The notes beneath the pieces were generated by a model that saw only the letters and a program-made list of their open reading frames with translations, did not search any database and had not been told where the DNA came from. A DNA stretch of 64,000 nucleotides from Janthinobacterium sp. 1_2014MBL_MicDiv (GTDB taxonomy: Bacteria > Pseudomonadota > Gammaproteobacteria > Burkholderiales > Burkholderiaceae_D). A program made the translations under genes and the position numbers. This document shows, one piece after another, positions 18,102-26,008 of this stretch (the first letter of the stretch is position 1; every line of letters starts with the position of its first letter). Location of the stretch: NCBI RefSeq assembly GCF_001865675.1, contig NZ_CP011319.1, forward strand, positions 4,030,001-4,094,000, in the 5' to 3' direction.

Positions 18102-20312
18102 TTACGAAAAAATGGACTCGTCAGCCAGCTGACGAGAGGAACGGATCAGGGCGGCGACGTCGAGAATCAGCGACACGCCGCCATCGCCCAGGATGGTGGC
18201 GCCGGAAATGCCCACCACCTTGCGGTAATTCGATTCGAGGTTCTTCACCACGACCTGCTGCTGTCCGACCAGGTCATCGACAAACAGCGCCGCCTTGCGC
18301 CCTTCCGTCTCGAGGATCACGCAGATGCCTTCCGATGGACTGGTGAAGCGCGGCGCGATGTCGAACATCTGGTACAGCGGGATCAGTGGCAGGTATTCGC
18401 CGCGCACCTTCACCACCTGGCCGCGGCCAGCGATGTCCTTGATGTCTTCAACGGCCGGCTGCAGCGATTCGATGACAAAGCCCAGCGGTAAAATATACAC
18501 TTCGTCGCCGACGCGGATCGACATGCCGTCCAGGATGGCCAGGGTCAGCGGCAGCGAGATGGAAATCGTCGTGCCGAAGCCCTTCGCCGAGCGGATGTCG
18601 ACGACGCCGCCCATGGCGCTGATATTGCGCTTGACGACGTCCATGCCCACGCCGCGGCCCGACACGTCGGTGACCGCTTCGGCGGTGGAAAAGCCGGGCG
18701 CGAAAATCAGCTGCCACACCTCGGCGTCGCTCATGCTCTCGGAAACGTCCAGCCCCTGCTGCTGCGCCTTGGCCAGGATGCGTTCGCGATTCAGGCCGGC
18801 GCCATCATCGGATACTTCGATGATGATGTTGCCGCCCTGGTGGCTGGCCGAGAGGAACAAGCGGCCCGCCTCGGTCTTGCCGGCGGCCACGCGGGCGGCC
18901 GGCATTTCCACGCCATGGTCGATGCTGTTGCGCACCAGGTGCGTGAGCGGATCGACGATGCGCTCGATGAGGCCCTTGTCCAGTTCCGTCGCCGCCCCAT
19001 TCGTGATGAAGTCGACCTTCTTGCCCAGTTTCGTCGCCAGGTCGCGCACCATGCGCGGGAAGCGCGAGAAGACGAAATCCATCGGCATCATGCGGATCGA
19101 CATCACCGCTTCCTGCAGGTCGCGCGTGTTGCGCGTCAGGTGGCTGACGCTGTCGAGCAGTTTTTCATGCAGCATCGGGTCCAGCGCGCCGGCGCGCTGC
19201 TCGATCATCGCCTGCGTGATCACCAGTTCGCCCACCAGGTTGATCAGCTGGTCGACCTTTTCAATCGAGACGCGGATCGACGACGATTCGGCGCCCGCCT
19301 TGTCGCCCTCTTTCTTCGACGGCTTCTTGTCCTGCTCCACTTCGGCCACGAGGCTCGCCACGGCTTGCACGATGGCCGCGCCGGCAGTGGCGGCACCGGC
19401 CTTGGCGGCATCGGCGCGGATCTGTTCGAGCGGCTGGAAGAAGCCATAGCCACGCTGGGCATCGCTGGACTCGCCTTGCGCGGCGGCGCGGATTTCCTCG
19501 ATCGGCTGGAAGAAGCCGTAGCCTGGATCTGCTGCCGCCTGCGCGGCGGGAACGCCGGGCAAGGGGTCGAAGAAGCCATAGCCCTGTGCCTTTTCCTGCG
19601 CCGCGCGGGCCGCATCGGCTTCGCCTGGCGCCAGCGGCGGCGCCTGCGTGATCACCATGTCGTCCGGATTGAGCACGAACGAGCAGATGGCCAGGATATC
19701 GTCCAGGCTTTCATGCGTCGTCACTTCCAGCACGCTGCGCGCGTCGGGCAGCGCCGACACCGCCACGTCGCCCAGCAAGCCCAGTTCGGCCGCCAGCGCA
19801 TCGACTTCGCGCTGCTCCATGGCCGGCAGTTCCAGGCGGATGCGCTGGCCGCCGGCATGGCTGACGGCTTCCTTTTCCGCCGTGTGGAAGGCTGGCGCCA
19901 CGGGCGTGAGCGCGGCCACCGGCACGTCCTGCGAGAACGACTGCAGCATCATGCGCACATTGGCCACGGCGTCCTGGTCGACGGCGCTGCCCAGGCGATG
20001 GCCGTCGAGCTGCATCTTGAGGATGTCCTTGGCGGCCAAAAAGGCGTCGACGTGTTCCGCCGTCAGGGCCATCTGGCCCTGGCGGATGCGGTCGAGCAGC
20101 GACTCGAGGATGTGCGTCACCTCGCTCATGTCGCTCAGGCCGAACGTCGATGCGCCGCCCTTGATCGAATGGGCGGTGCGGAAAATCGCATTCAGATCTT
20201 CGGCGTCGGGCGCCGCAATATCGACGGCCAGCAGCAGCCGTTCCTTTTCAGCCAGCAGTTCCTCGGCCTCATCGAAAAAGACCTGGAAAAACTGGCTAAT
20301 ATCGATGGTCAT
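18102..20312 (-). CDS. cheA: Chemotaxis histidine kinase CheA with a triple GYGFF linker repeat
   Basis: The 736-residue kinase has an Hpt domain with the phospho-His48 (RTAHSIKGGAST), a P2-like segment (about 155-220), the P3 dimerisation helices, the P4 ATPase with N, G1, F and G2 boxes (HLVRNSIDHGVE, DDGAGLN, GFSTAEAVTDVSGRGVGMDVV) and the P5 CheW-like domain. Between P2 and P3 it carries three near-repeats at about residues 244, 264 and 288: GYGFFDPL, GYGFFQPIEEIRA and GYGFFQPLEQIRA. Such linkers probably dock a partner. GGAG lies upstream of the start. It is 43 bp after cheY. Confidence 0.97.
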   Translation of the reverse strand: MTIDISQFFQVFFDEAEELLAEKERLLLAVDIAAPDAEDLNAIFRTAHSIKGGASTFGLSDMSEVTHILESLLDRIRQGQMALTAEHVDAFLAAKDILKMQLDGHRLGSAVDQDAVANVRMMLQSFSQDVPVAALTPVAPAFHTAEKEAVSHAGGQRIRLELPAMEQREVDALAAELGLLGDVAVSALPDARSVLEVTTHESLDDILAICSFVLNPDDMVITQAPPLAPGEADAARAAQEKAQGYGFFDPLPGVPAAQAAADPGYGFFQPIEEIRAAAQGESSDAQRGYGFFQPLEQIRADAAKAGAATAGAAIVQAVASLVAEVEQDKKPSKKEGDKAGAESSSIRVSIEKVDQLINLVGELVITQAMIEQRAGALDPMLHEKLLDSVSHLTRNTRDLQEAVMSIRMMPMDFVFSRFPRMVRDLATKLGKKVDFITNGAATELDKGLIERIVDPLTHLVRNSIDHGVEMPAARVAAGKTEAGRLFLSASHQGGNIIIEVSDDGAGLNRERILAKAQQQGLDVSESMSDAEVWQLIFAPGFSTAEAVTDVSGRGVGMDVVKRNISAMGGVVDIRSAKGFGTTISISLPLTLAILDGMSIRVGDEVYILPLGFVIESLQPAVEDIKDIAGRGQVVKVRGEYLPLIPLYQMFDIAPRFTSPSEGICVILETEGRKAALFVDDLVGQQQVVVKNLESNYRKVVGISGATILGDGGVSLILDVAALIRSSRQLADESIFS

Positions 20313-20355
20313 ATGGTGACTCCGTCAATTGCATCGTTGCGCTGCGCGGCTGGCA

Positions 20356-20721
20356 TCAGCCGATCACCTTCTTGACCACCTCGATCAGGCGTTGCGGATC
20401 GAACGGCTTGACCAGCCAGCCATTGGCGCCGGCGGCACGTCCCTTCGACTTCATTTCGTCCGACGACTCCGTCGTCAGCATCAGGATGGGTACCTTCTGG
20501 TAGGTCGGCAGTTCACGCAGCAGCTTGATCAGCTCCAGGCCGTCCATGCGCGGCATGTTCTGGTCCGTCAGCACCAGGTCCACGGTTTGCAGCTTGGCTT
20601 TTTCCAGTCCATCCTGGCCGTCGACGGCCTCCACCACCTGGTAACCGGCGGCTTTCAGGCTGAACGCCACCATCTGGCGCAATGAGCTGGAATCGTCCAC
20701 TGCAAGTATCGTTTTGGCCAT
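20356..20721 (-). CDS. cheY: Chemotaxis response regulator CheY (first copy, before cheA)
   Basis: This 121-residue REC domain has VDDSSSLRQM at 8-17, phospho-Asp53 (LTDQNMPRMDG), Thr in LTTESSDEM and Lys in VKPF. It differs clearly from the cheY at 12154 and resembles the cheA-linked CheY often thought to act as a phosphate sink or regulator rather than the main motor effector. ATG 20721 has GGGAG at spacing 5; a GTG four codons upstream falls inside that site. It lies between the CheZ-like gene and cheA. Confidence 0.93.
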   Translation of the reverse strand: MAKTILAVDDSSSLRQMVAFSLKAAGYQVVEAVDGQDGLEKAKLQTVDLVLTDQNMPRMDGLELIKLLRELPTYQKVPILMLTTESSDEMKSKGRAAGANGWLVKPFDPQRLIEVVKKVIG

Positions 20722-20804
20722 CTTTGCTCCCACTTATTCCGGGCATCCTGCCCGAGTATTTGATTAATCAATCCATGCAACCGCAAGCGTTCCGCACTGG
20801 CATG

Positions 20805-21353
20805 CTAGAACAGCTCGATGTCGCCACTTTCCAAATGCTGCTGACTGACAGCCTTGCGCAGCACGCTGCGCAACTCCAGGCTTTGAATCGCCAGCGCCAT
20901 GCTGACCCGCCCCAGCAGGGCGACAATTTCTTCGTTATCGCTCTCTGGCAACATCTCGGCGCCATGCGAGCCCAACGTCCCGAGGAACTCGCGCAAGCCC
21001 GTCACCCGTTTCAGGGTGCGCTCGATCAGCTGGCTGGTCATGTCCTGGAATTGCAGGCTGGTGATGGCGGCGTTGACATAGCCGCCCACCTCGTCCTGCA
21101 GCGCCAGCAGCCTTGTACGCTGCTCCTCCGGCGGCACGCCGCCTTCGAGCAGCATGGCGATGGTGTCCTGCTGCGCCGCGACTGCCGCGTGGATGGCCAT
21201 GAAATTGAAGGACAGCTTCTCGATCGCCTCTTCCAGCAAGATGCCGGTCTGCACCAGGTCGGTTTCCACCTCCGTCAAGTGCTTGCGGCCATGGTCCGAC
21301 ACGCCAGACAGCAGGCGCTTTACATGCGAGCCAAGTATTTTCTTTCTTGTCAT
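20805..21353 (-). CDS. CheZ-like chemotaxis phosphatase candidate with GDIELF tail
   Basis: The 182-residue, mostly helical protein contains SLQFQDMTSQLIERTL. The Asp104-x3-Gln108 spacing matches the catalytic D143/Q147 pair of E. coli CheZ (QDLTGQ). The helical hairpin before it also fits CheZ, but the chain is shorter and lacks the usual DSLGF-type CheY-binding end, having SGDIELF instead. CheD here has the same tail (GEIELF). Seen: motif and tail. Inferred: phospho-CheY dephosphorylation. It lies between motB and cheY rather than at the end of the operon. Another helical chemotaxis adaptor is the alternative. Confidence 0.65.
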   Translation of the reverse strand: MTRKKILGSHVKRLLSGVSDHGRKHLTEVETDLVQTGILLEEAIEKLSFNFMAIHAAVAAQQDTIAMLLEGGVPPEEQRTRLLALQDEVGGYVNAAITSLQFQDMTSQLIERTLKRVTGLREFLGTLGSHGAEMLPESDNEEIVALLGRVSMALAIQSLELRSVLRKAVSQQHLESGDIELF

Positions 21354-21399
21354 AAAGGTCTCATTGTTTCAATACACCACGCGTTGACGGCCTTGCGTG

Positions 21400-22377
21400 T
21401 TATTTTTTCGCCGCTGCCGGGCTGGGGACAGGCGCCGCGGGGGGCGGCGAACCGGCCACCAGCCCCGAGGCGACTGCGGCGCTGGCGGCATCGGTCACCG
21501 GCAGCTCCATCGCCGAGCCATCGCGCAGGACGTTCTCTTCCGTGCGCTTGTTCATGACGATGATGCTGATGCGCCGGTTGATCGGGTTGAACGGGTCGAG
21601 CTTGTCCAGGTGGGCAGCCGAACCGAGTCCCACGACGCGCAGGACCTTGTCTTCATTCATGCCGCCGATCACCAGTTCGCGCCGCGACGCATTCGCACGG
21701 TCGGCCGACAGTTCCCAGTTGCTGTAGCCGGCGTCGCTCATGTAGGGCGTCGAATCCGTATGGCCGGACAGGCCGATGCGGTTCGGCACTTCATTGAGCA
21801 CGAAGCCGATCGCATGCAGGATTTCCTTGGTGTACGGTTGCAAGTTGGCATTGGCCAGGGCGAACATCGGACGATTCTGCTCGTCGACGATCTGGATGCG
21901 CAAGCCTTCGCTCGTGATATCGAGCAGCAACTGGTTCTTGTATTTTTTCAGCAGGGGATTGGCGTCGATGGTCGCTTCGATGCGCGCCTTCAGCGCCTGC
22001 AGGCGCCGGCCCTCCTCGCGTTCGAGCGCGGCCTTGGCCGAATTGAGGTCGAACGACTTGCGCTGCTGCTCTTCCTGCGCCTTGCGCACCTGGCCATCCT
22101 GGCGCGACAGGTCCTGCCCGCCGCCCTGGATCACGGAGTTGCTCTCGCCGCTGCCGGAACCGCCCGCCATCGCCACCTTCAGCGGCGTCTTGAAGAATTC
22201 GGAGATGCCGTTCAAGTCGCCCTTCGACGTCGAGCCAAGCAGCCACATCAGCAAGAAGAAGGCCATCATGGCCGTGACGAAGTCGGCGTAGGCGATTTTC
22301 CACGCCCCGCCATGGTGTCCGCCAGCCGTCTTCTTGATGCGCTTGACGATAATCGGGCGCATGCCTTCATCGGCCAT
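21400..22377 (-). CDS. motB: Flagellar motor stator protein MotB
   Basis: The 325-residue stator subunit has one transmembrane helix (YADFVTAMMAFFLLMWLLG) with the proton-binding Asp32, a plug/linker region and an OmpA-type peptidoglycan-binding domain (GLSGHTDSTPY ... LSADRANASRRELV ... NRRISIIV). The C-terminal ~45 residues are Pro/Ala-rich. It pairs with MotA, encoded just upstream (58 bp apart). Confidence 0.96.
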   Translation of the reverse strand: MADEGMRPIIVKRIKKTAGGHHGGAWKIAYADFVTAMMAFFLLMWLLGSTSKGDLNGISEFFKTPLKVAMAGGSGSGESNSVIQGGGQDLSRQDGQVRKAQEEQQRKSFDLNSAKAALEREEGRRLQALKARIEATIDANPLLKKYKNQLLLDITSEGLRIQIVDEQNRPMFALANANLQPYTKEILHAIGFVLNEVPNRIGLSGHTDSTPYMSDAGYSNWELSADRANASRRELVIGGMNEDKVLRVVGLGSAAHLDKLDPFNPINRRISIIVMNKRTEENVLRDGSAMELPVTDAASAAVASGLVAGSPPPAAPVPSPAAAKK

Positions 22378-22435
22378 GGCGTTCCCCTTCCCTGCACTGC
22401 AATTGACTCATGGTATCTGTGCGTGTCTTCACTGC

Positions 22436-23296
22436 TTACTTCGTTTTCGATTTCTTGATGTGCTCTTCCAGCTCGTTGAACGTCGGACGCTCGGTCGAGA
22501 ACAGCACCTTGCGGCCGAATTCCACGGCCAGCGCCGGCGCATAGCCGTTCAGGCTGGCCAGCAGGGTCACTTTCACGCACTGGAACATCTTGCTCGACTC
22601 TTCCAGCTTCTGCTCGAGCAGGCTGGCCAGCGGACCGACGAAGCCGTAGGCCAGCAAGATGCCGAGGAAGGTGCCGACCAGCGCGTGCGCGATCAGCATG
22701 CCCAGCTCGGCCGGCGGGATGCCCACCGATTCCATCGTGTGCACCACGCCCATGACGGCGGCGACGATACCGAAAGCGGGCAAGCCGTCGCCCACCTTGG
22801 CGATCACGTGGGCCGGCACGGCGCCTTCGTGATGGTGCGTCTCGATCTCGTTATCCATCAGGTTTTCGATCTGGAACGCGTCCATGTTGCCAGATACCAT
22901 CAGGCGCAGGTAATCGGTCATGAACTCGACGATATGGTGGTCGGCCAGCACGGCCGGATACTTGGAAAACAGCGGGCTTTCCTGCGGGCTGTCGATATCG
23001 CCTTCGATCGACATCAAGCCTTCCTTGCGCACCTTGCTGAGCACTTCGAACAGCAGCGACATCAGCTCCATGTACAGCTCTTTGGTATAGCGCGATCCCT
23101 TGAACAGGGTCGGCAGGGCCGCCAGGGTGGCCTTGATGGCCTTGTTATTGTTACCAACAAGGAAGGCGCCCAGGGCGGCGCCGCCGATCATCAGCAGCTC
23201 CACCGGCTGGAACAACGCCGCCAGATGGCCGCCCGCCAGCGCGAAACCGCCAAAAACCGAGGCGCAGACGACGATGTATCCGATTATGACTAACAA
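22436..23296 (-). CDS. motA: Flagellar motor stator protein MotA (TTG start)
   Basis: The 286-residue protein has the four transmembrane helices of MotA, the cytoplasmic loop with charged residues that contact FliG, and the conserved prolines around VGDGLPAFGIVAAVMG and GPLASLLEQ. The N-terminus LVIIGYIVVCASVFGGF aligns with E. coli MotA only if translation begins at the TTG at 23294-23296; GGGAG lies upstream. It is the first gene of the motAB part, 220 bp after the methyltransferase gene. Confidence 0.94.
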   Translation of the reverse strand: MLVIIGYIVVCASVFGGFALAGGHLAALFQPVELLMIGGAALGAFLVGNNNKAIKATLAALPTLFKGSRYTKELYMELMSLLFEVLSKVRKEGLMSIEGDIDSPQESPLFSKYPAVLADHHIVEFMTDYLRLMVSGNMDAFQIENLMDNEIETHHHEGAVPAHVIAKVGDGLPAFGIVAAVMGVVHTMESVGIPPAELGMLIAHALVGTFLGILLAYGFVGPLASLLEQKLEESSKMFQCVKVTLLASLNGYAPALAVEFGRKVLFSTERPTFNELEEHIKKSKTK

Positions 23297-23516
23297 GTGC
23301 CCTGACTCCCAAATAGGGCCGGGCTGACGCGCCCGGCATGCTCAAACCAGTTCCCTGCAGCCGGAGGCTGTGCCACGGGCGGGGAACAGCGGCAAAAAAT
23401 GTAACCAAAGGTAGATTGAAATGCCCCGCTTTTCAACCCAAATCCAACAAAATGCCGTGTGGAACTACAATAACGTGAGATTGTCCTCCGGGCAAGCAAA
23501 TAACGCAGACAATTGC

Positions 23517-24278
23517 TTAAAAGCACCATATGTAGAGCAAGGGGCCACTCTCTGTGGCGGCAATGGTCTTATCGGGTTCGCGTGCCGCAATCTTGAATTC
23601 GTAACTAAGAAGCATGCTTCCTGGCAACATTTCTTTTTCAGCCTTGCGCCACAGGGCCGACATGACGGCCGGCGACAGGTAGGCAAACACCACGTCGTAG
23701 GCACTGAAATCGAGCGCCGCGTAATCGCCGCGCAGGAAGCGCGCGCGGCTGCCACCGGCGCGCGCGCGCAGCCGGCTCACCAGCCACGGCAGCGGCGCCA
23801 GTTCGATGCCGGCAAAATGCCCGTCGGGACGGCGCCGCGCCAAGTCCAGTACCAGGCCGCCGAGTCCGCTGCCGATGTCGACCAGGCGCACGCCGGGCCG
23901 TTCGGCGATCAGCTGCGCCACGGCTTGCCATACTTTCGGCCCCGACGGATAGAACGGCACTTGCGTGCGAAACGTGGACCAATACAGGCTCAACAGAAAA
24001 ACAAAGGCGACCAGGAAGACGGCAGGCGGCAAGTCCAGCTGGCTGGCGCCCAGCAGGGCCGGCGCGAACAGCAGGCCGATGGCGCACCACCAGCGCGCCA
24101 GGCCCGCGCGCCAGGTGATGATCGCCGCCAGCATGCCCTGCGCGCCGGCCACGGCCAGCAGCGACATGGCGACACCGAGGCGCGCCAGGGCATACACCAA
24201 CAACAGCATCAGGGGAAAGGCCAGTACCTGGATCAGGATGGCCTTGAGCGCGGGCGCGCGCAGGATTTGTTGCAGCAT
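23517..24278 (-). CDS. Membrane-anchored class I SAM-dependent methyltransferase
   Basis: The N-terminal ~95 residues form about four hydrophobic helices (AILIQVLAFPLMLLLVYAL onward). A Rossmann methyltransferase domain follows, with motif I VRLVDIGSGLGGLVLDLA, the acidic residue in FAGIELAP and a post-I GDYAALDF. The substrate is unknown. The gene lies in the motility locus between flhC and motA, which I do not recall as canonical. ATG 24278 is preferred: the earlier in-frame ATG 24326 abuts the T-run of the flhC terminator and would leave no leader. Confidence 0.78.
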   Translation of the reverse strand: MLQQILRAPALKAILIQVLAFPLMLLLVYALARLGVAMSLLAVAGAQGMLAAIITWRAGLARWWCAIGLLFAPALLGASQLDLPPAVFLVAFVFLLSLYWSTFRTQVPFYPSGPKVWQAVAQLIAERPGVRLVDIGSGLGGLVLDLARRRPDGHFAGIELAPLPWLVSRLRARAGGSRARFLRGDYAALDFSAYDVVFAYLSPAVMSALWRKAEKEMLPGSMLLSYEFKIAAREPDKTIAATESGPLLYIWCF

Positions 24279-24327
24279 GTGGGCAAGCTCGAAAGGGAAA
24301 GCGCCAGTGTACGGCGAAAGCGCCATG

Positions 24328-24363
24328 AAAAAGCCGGAGTCCGGTCTGGCGACCGGCTCCGGC
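24328..24363 (-). terminator. Rho-independent terminator of flhDC
   Basis: On the minus strand a long GC stem (GCCGGAG-CCGGTC with GACCGG-CTCCGGC) around TGGC is followed by a T5 run. It ends the flhDC transcript 34 bp after flhC, so the methyltransferase gene needs its own promoter or read-through. Confidence 0.85.
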
Positions 24364-24396
24364 ATTCACTGTCTATATATGTTGGGGAGGATGGTA

Positions 24397-24960
24397 TCAG
24401 GCAGCCAGGCCGGACGGCGCTGCCGCGGCCGCCTCGTCGCGCGCCTTCTTGGTCTTGCCGGCACGCGAAGGCATGTGGCACAGGCCGCAGACATAATCGG
24501 CGTTCAGGTCGAGGCAATTGACGACAAACTTGCCGCCGCACTTGCCGCAAGGCGCCATGTCCAGCATCTTGCTGCTGAAAAAGCGCACCAGGGTCCAGGC
24601 GCGGGTCAGCGACAGCAGCGGCTCTTCGCCCGCTTCGGGCGGCATCTGCTCCAGATACAGCTTGTAGGCCTTCATCACCGCCTCGATGCCGGTGGCGCCG
24701 GCGTGGTCGACGAGGAATTTGTGGATATTGATGAACAGCGAGGAATGGATATTCGGTTGCCAGGTAATGAACCAGTCGGTGGAAAACGGCAGCATGCCCT
24801 TCGGCGGCGAGACGCCCTTCAATTCCTTGTACAGGTTCAACAGGCGTTCGCGCGACAGCGAGACTTCGGTCTCCAGCAATTGCAAACGGGCGCCAAGCTG
24901 TATCAATTCGATGGCCAGCTGGATTTCCTGCGCTTCCGATACGACACTTTTCTTGGCCAT
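24397..24960 (-). CDS. flhC: Flagellar master regulator FlhC
   Basis: FlhC forms the FlhD4C2 activator of class II flagellar genes. The 187-residue product has the FlhC core (LAIELIQLGARLQLLE, ERLLNLYKELKGVSPPKGMLPFSTDWF) and the four zinc-binding cysteines in CGKCGGKFV ... YVCGLCH. An Ala-rich tail ends the chain. ATG 24960 (MAKKSV) has GGAG at spacing 8; the longer in-frame ORF to 25062 is unsupported. It is 135 bp after flhD and ends at a strong terminator. Confidence 0.95.
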   Translation of the reverse strand: MAKKSVVSEAQEIQLAIELIQLGARLQLLETEVSLSRERLLNLYKELKGVSPPKGMLPFSTDWFITWQPNIHSSLFINIHKFLVDHAGATGIEAVMKAYKLYLEQMPPEAGEEPLLSLTRAWTLVRFFSSKMLDMAPCGKCGGKFVVNCLDLNADYVCGLCHMPSRAGKTKKARDEAAAAAPSGLAA

Positions 24961-25095
24961 GCTGACTACTCCGGATGTGACTGATGCTGACTGAAGGTTG
25001 CCGGCAAAAATATTCAGGGCAAGCCGCGTTGCCGAAAACGGTAAGAATGTACTGCGAGGCAAGGCAACGCCGCCATGGGCGCTTTGCCGGGAACC

Positions 25096-25413
25096 TTATG
25101 CGATTTCTTCGACGCCCTGGCCTGCCATCAGGATGGCAGCGTGCGACTGGGCCAGCGAGCGGTCTTTATTGTAGTTCGTCAACATGCCAAGGATGGCGCT
25201 GTCGTCGAAGCGAAAACGGGCCAGCATCATGTTGCCGCCAGCCAGCTTCAGGATTTGCGCATTGCTCATGCCTTCGATCAATTCGGCGATTTCAGCGGCA
25301 ATGCCGAGACGGAAGATGGCCGTTACCTTGTCCGCACGAATCATTTGCTGAGCCAGCATCAGGTAGCTCAGGTTAGCGTCGCGAATCTCAGCCATCATAT
25401 CGTTAGCAGTCAT
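25096..25413 (-). CDS. flhD: Flagellar master regulator FlhD
   Basis: FlhD is the dimeric partner of FlhC. The 105-residue helical protein has EIRDANLSYLMLAQQMIR and the Cys/Arg-type DNA-contact region seen in FlhD (GISNAQILKLA-like, here GMSNAQILKLAGG). The ribosome-binding site decides the start: GAGGAG directly abuts ATG 25419 but lies six bases from ATG 25413, so translation should begin at 25413 (MTANDMM). The long upstream gap to kynU holds candidate control sites including an FNR-type box. Confidence 0.94.
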   Translation of the reverse strand: MTANDMMAEIRDANLSYLMLAQQMIRADKVTAIFRLGIAAEIAELIEGMSNAQILKLAGGNMMLARFRFDDSAILGMLTNYNKDRSLAQSHAAILMAGQGVEEIA

Positions 25414-25546
25414 TTCCATCTCCTCAATCCGTTGAATTCAGCTGGCGTTGTTTGTTGCCAGTGAGATACATTCTGCAGGAGCAACATCAAACGCAACAGA
25501 GGCGTAGCGCTGTATTTTTGGTCGGGGAATGGCGGGCAGGAGCGTA

Positions 25547-25567
25547 GGTGTTTGTCTGACAAACACC
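25547..25567. other. Perfect hairpin/palindrome upstream of flhD
   Basis: GGTGTTTGT and ACAAACACC are perfect inverted repeats around CTG. It lies 134 bp upstream of the flhD start. There is no following T-run, so an operator or RNA leader hairpin is likelier than a terminator. Confidence 0.55.
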
Positions 25568-25674
25568 GCTCAATGGGGGTCGCACGCCAGCAACGGCGCG
25601 GATTCCGGAAGTATGCAAGGGGTCAGAATCAGCTGACTTTTGACCTGCAATAAATATCACTTTTTTACAACAGC

Positions 25675-25688
25675 TTGACCTGAATCAA
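25675..25688. promoter_or_regulatory. FNR/Anr-like box
   Basis: TTGACCTGAATCAA matches the FNR consensus TTGAT-N4-ATCAA at nine of ten defined positions. Its centre is about 268 bp upstream of flhD and 327 bp upstream of kynU. On the minus strand an AT-rich -10-like TTTATT lies about 30 bp downstream, the geometry of a class II FNR promoter facing flhD. No fnr/anr gene is in the window. Confidence 0.5.
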
Positions 25689-25720
25689 GCCCATCTACCT
25701 ATGTAACGGCAGCTCCGACG

Positions 25721-25856
25721 GGAACTTTAGGCCTTTTTTAAAAAATATTTAAAAAAACCTGCGGTTCTTGTTCGATGGATTTCCGCGTGTCATGTATTCA
25801 TTGACGGCGGCGTCTGGAGGAACTTTAGGGTTTTTTGAAAATATTTTTAAAAAGCG
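25721..25856. repeat. Two direct copies of an AT-rich GGAACTTTAGG motif
   Basis: Copy one (25721-25759) and copy two (25819-25856) share GGAACTTTAGG, then T6, an A-run, ATATTT and a second A-run. GGAACTT is also the -35 type of sigma-E-like ECF factors, but no fitting -10 is evident. The repeated unit is about 38 bp with a 98-bp period. Confidence 0.6.
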
Positions 25857-25937
25857 TGATTTTTTTCGTTGACGCCCCGCAAGCCCGCATTTTTCCGTGG
25901 CCCGCCGCCGCCGGCAATCGCGCTTTCCTGCCGGGAT

Positions 25938-25966
25938 TTGCTACACTGCTGCTCTCGCGTGATACT
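25938..25966 (+). promoter_or_regulatory. Sigma-70-like promoter for kynU-kynA
   Basis: TTGCTA at 25938 and GATACT at 25961 are separated by exactly 17 bp and would start transcription near 25973, about 36 bp before the kynU start. Confidence 0.5.
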
Positions 25967-26008
25967 TTAAGCCTCAAGCAATATCATGCCATCCAGATAA
26001 GTATCAAT

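Larger units (their letters stand above)
25414..26008. other. 595-bp regulatory gap between flhD and kynU
   Basis: There is no convincing coding ORF in this divergent gap. It contains a perfect 9-bp-stem hairpin (25547-25567), a GGTCAGAATCAGCTGAC-type palindromic remnant at about 25620, an FNR/Anr-like box (25675-25688), two copies of an AT-rich motif beginning GGAACTTTAGG (25721 and 25819), and a sigma-70-like promoter for kynU (25938-25966). AT content is far above the surroundings between 25650 and 25860. Confidence 0.6.

Noticed and set aside
25620..25646. Insertion-sequence end suggested by GGGGTCAGAATCAGCTGAC...TTTTGACC
   Set aside because: It is only a short palindrome, with no transposase, no matching second end and no target duplication.
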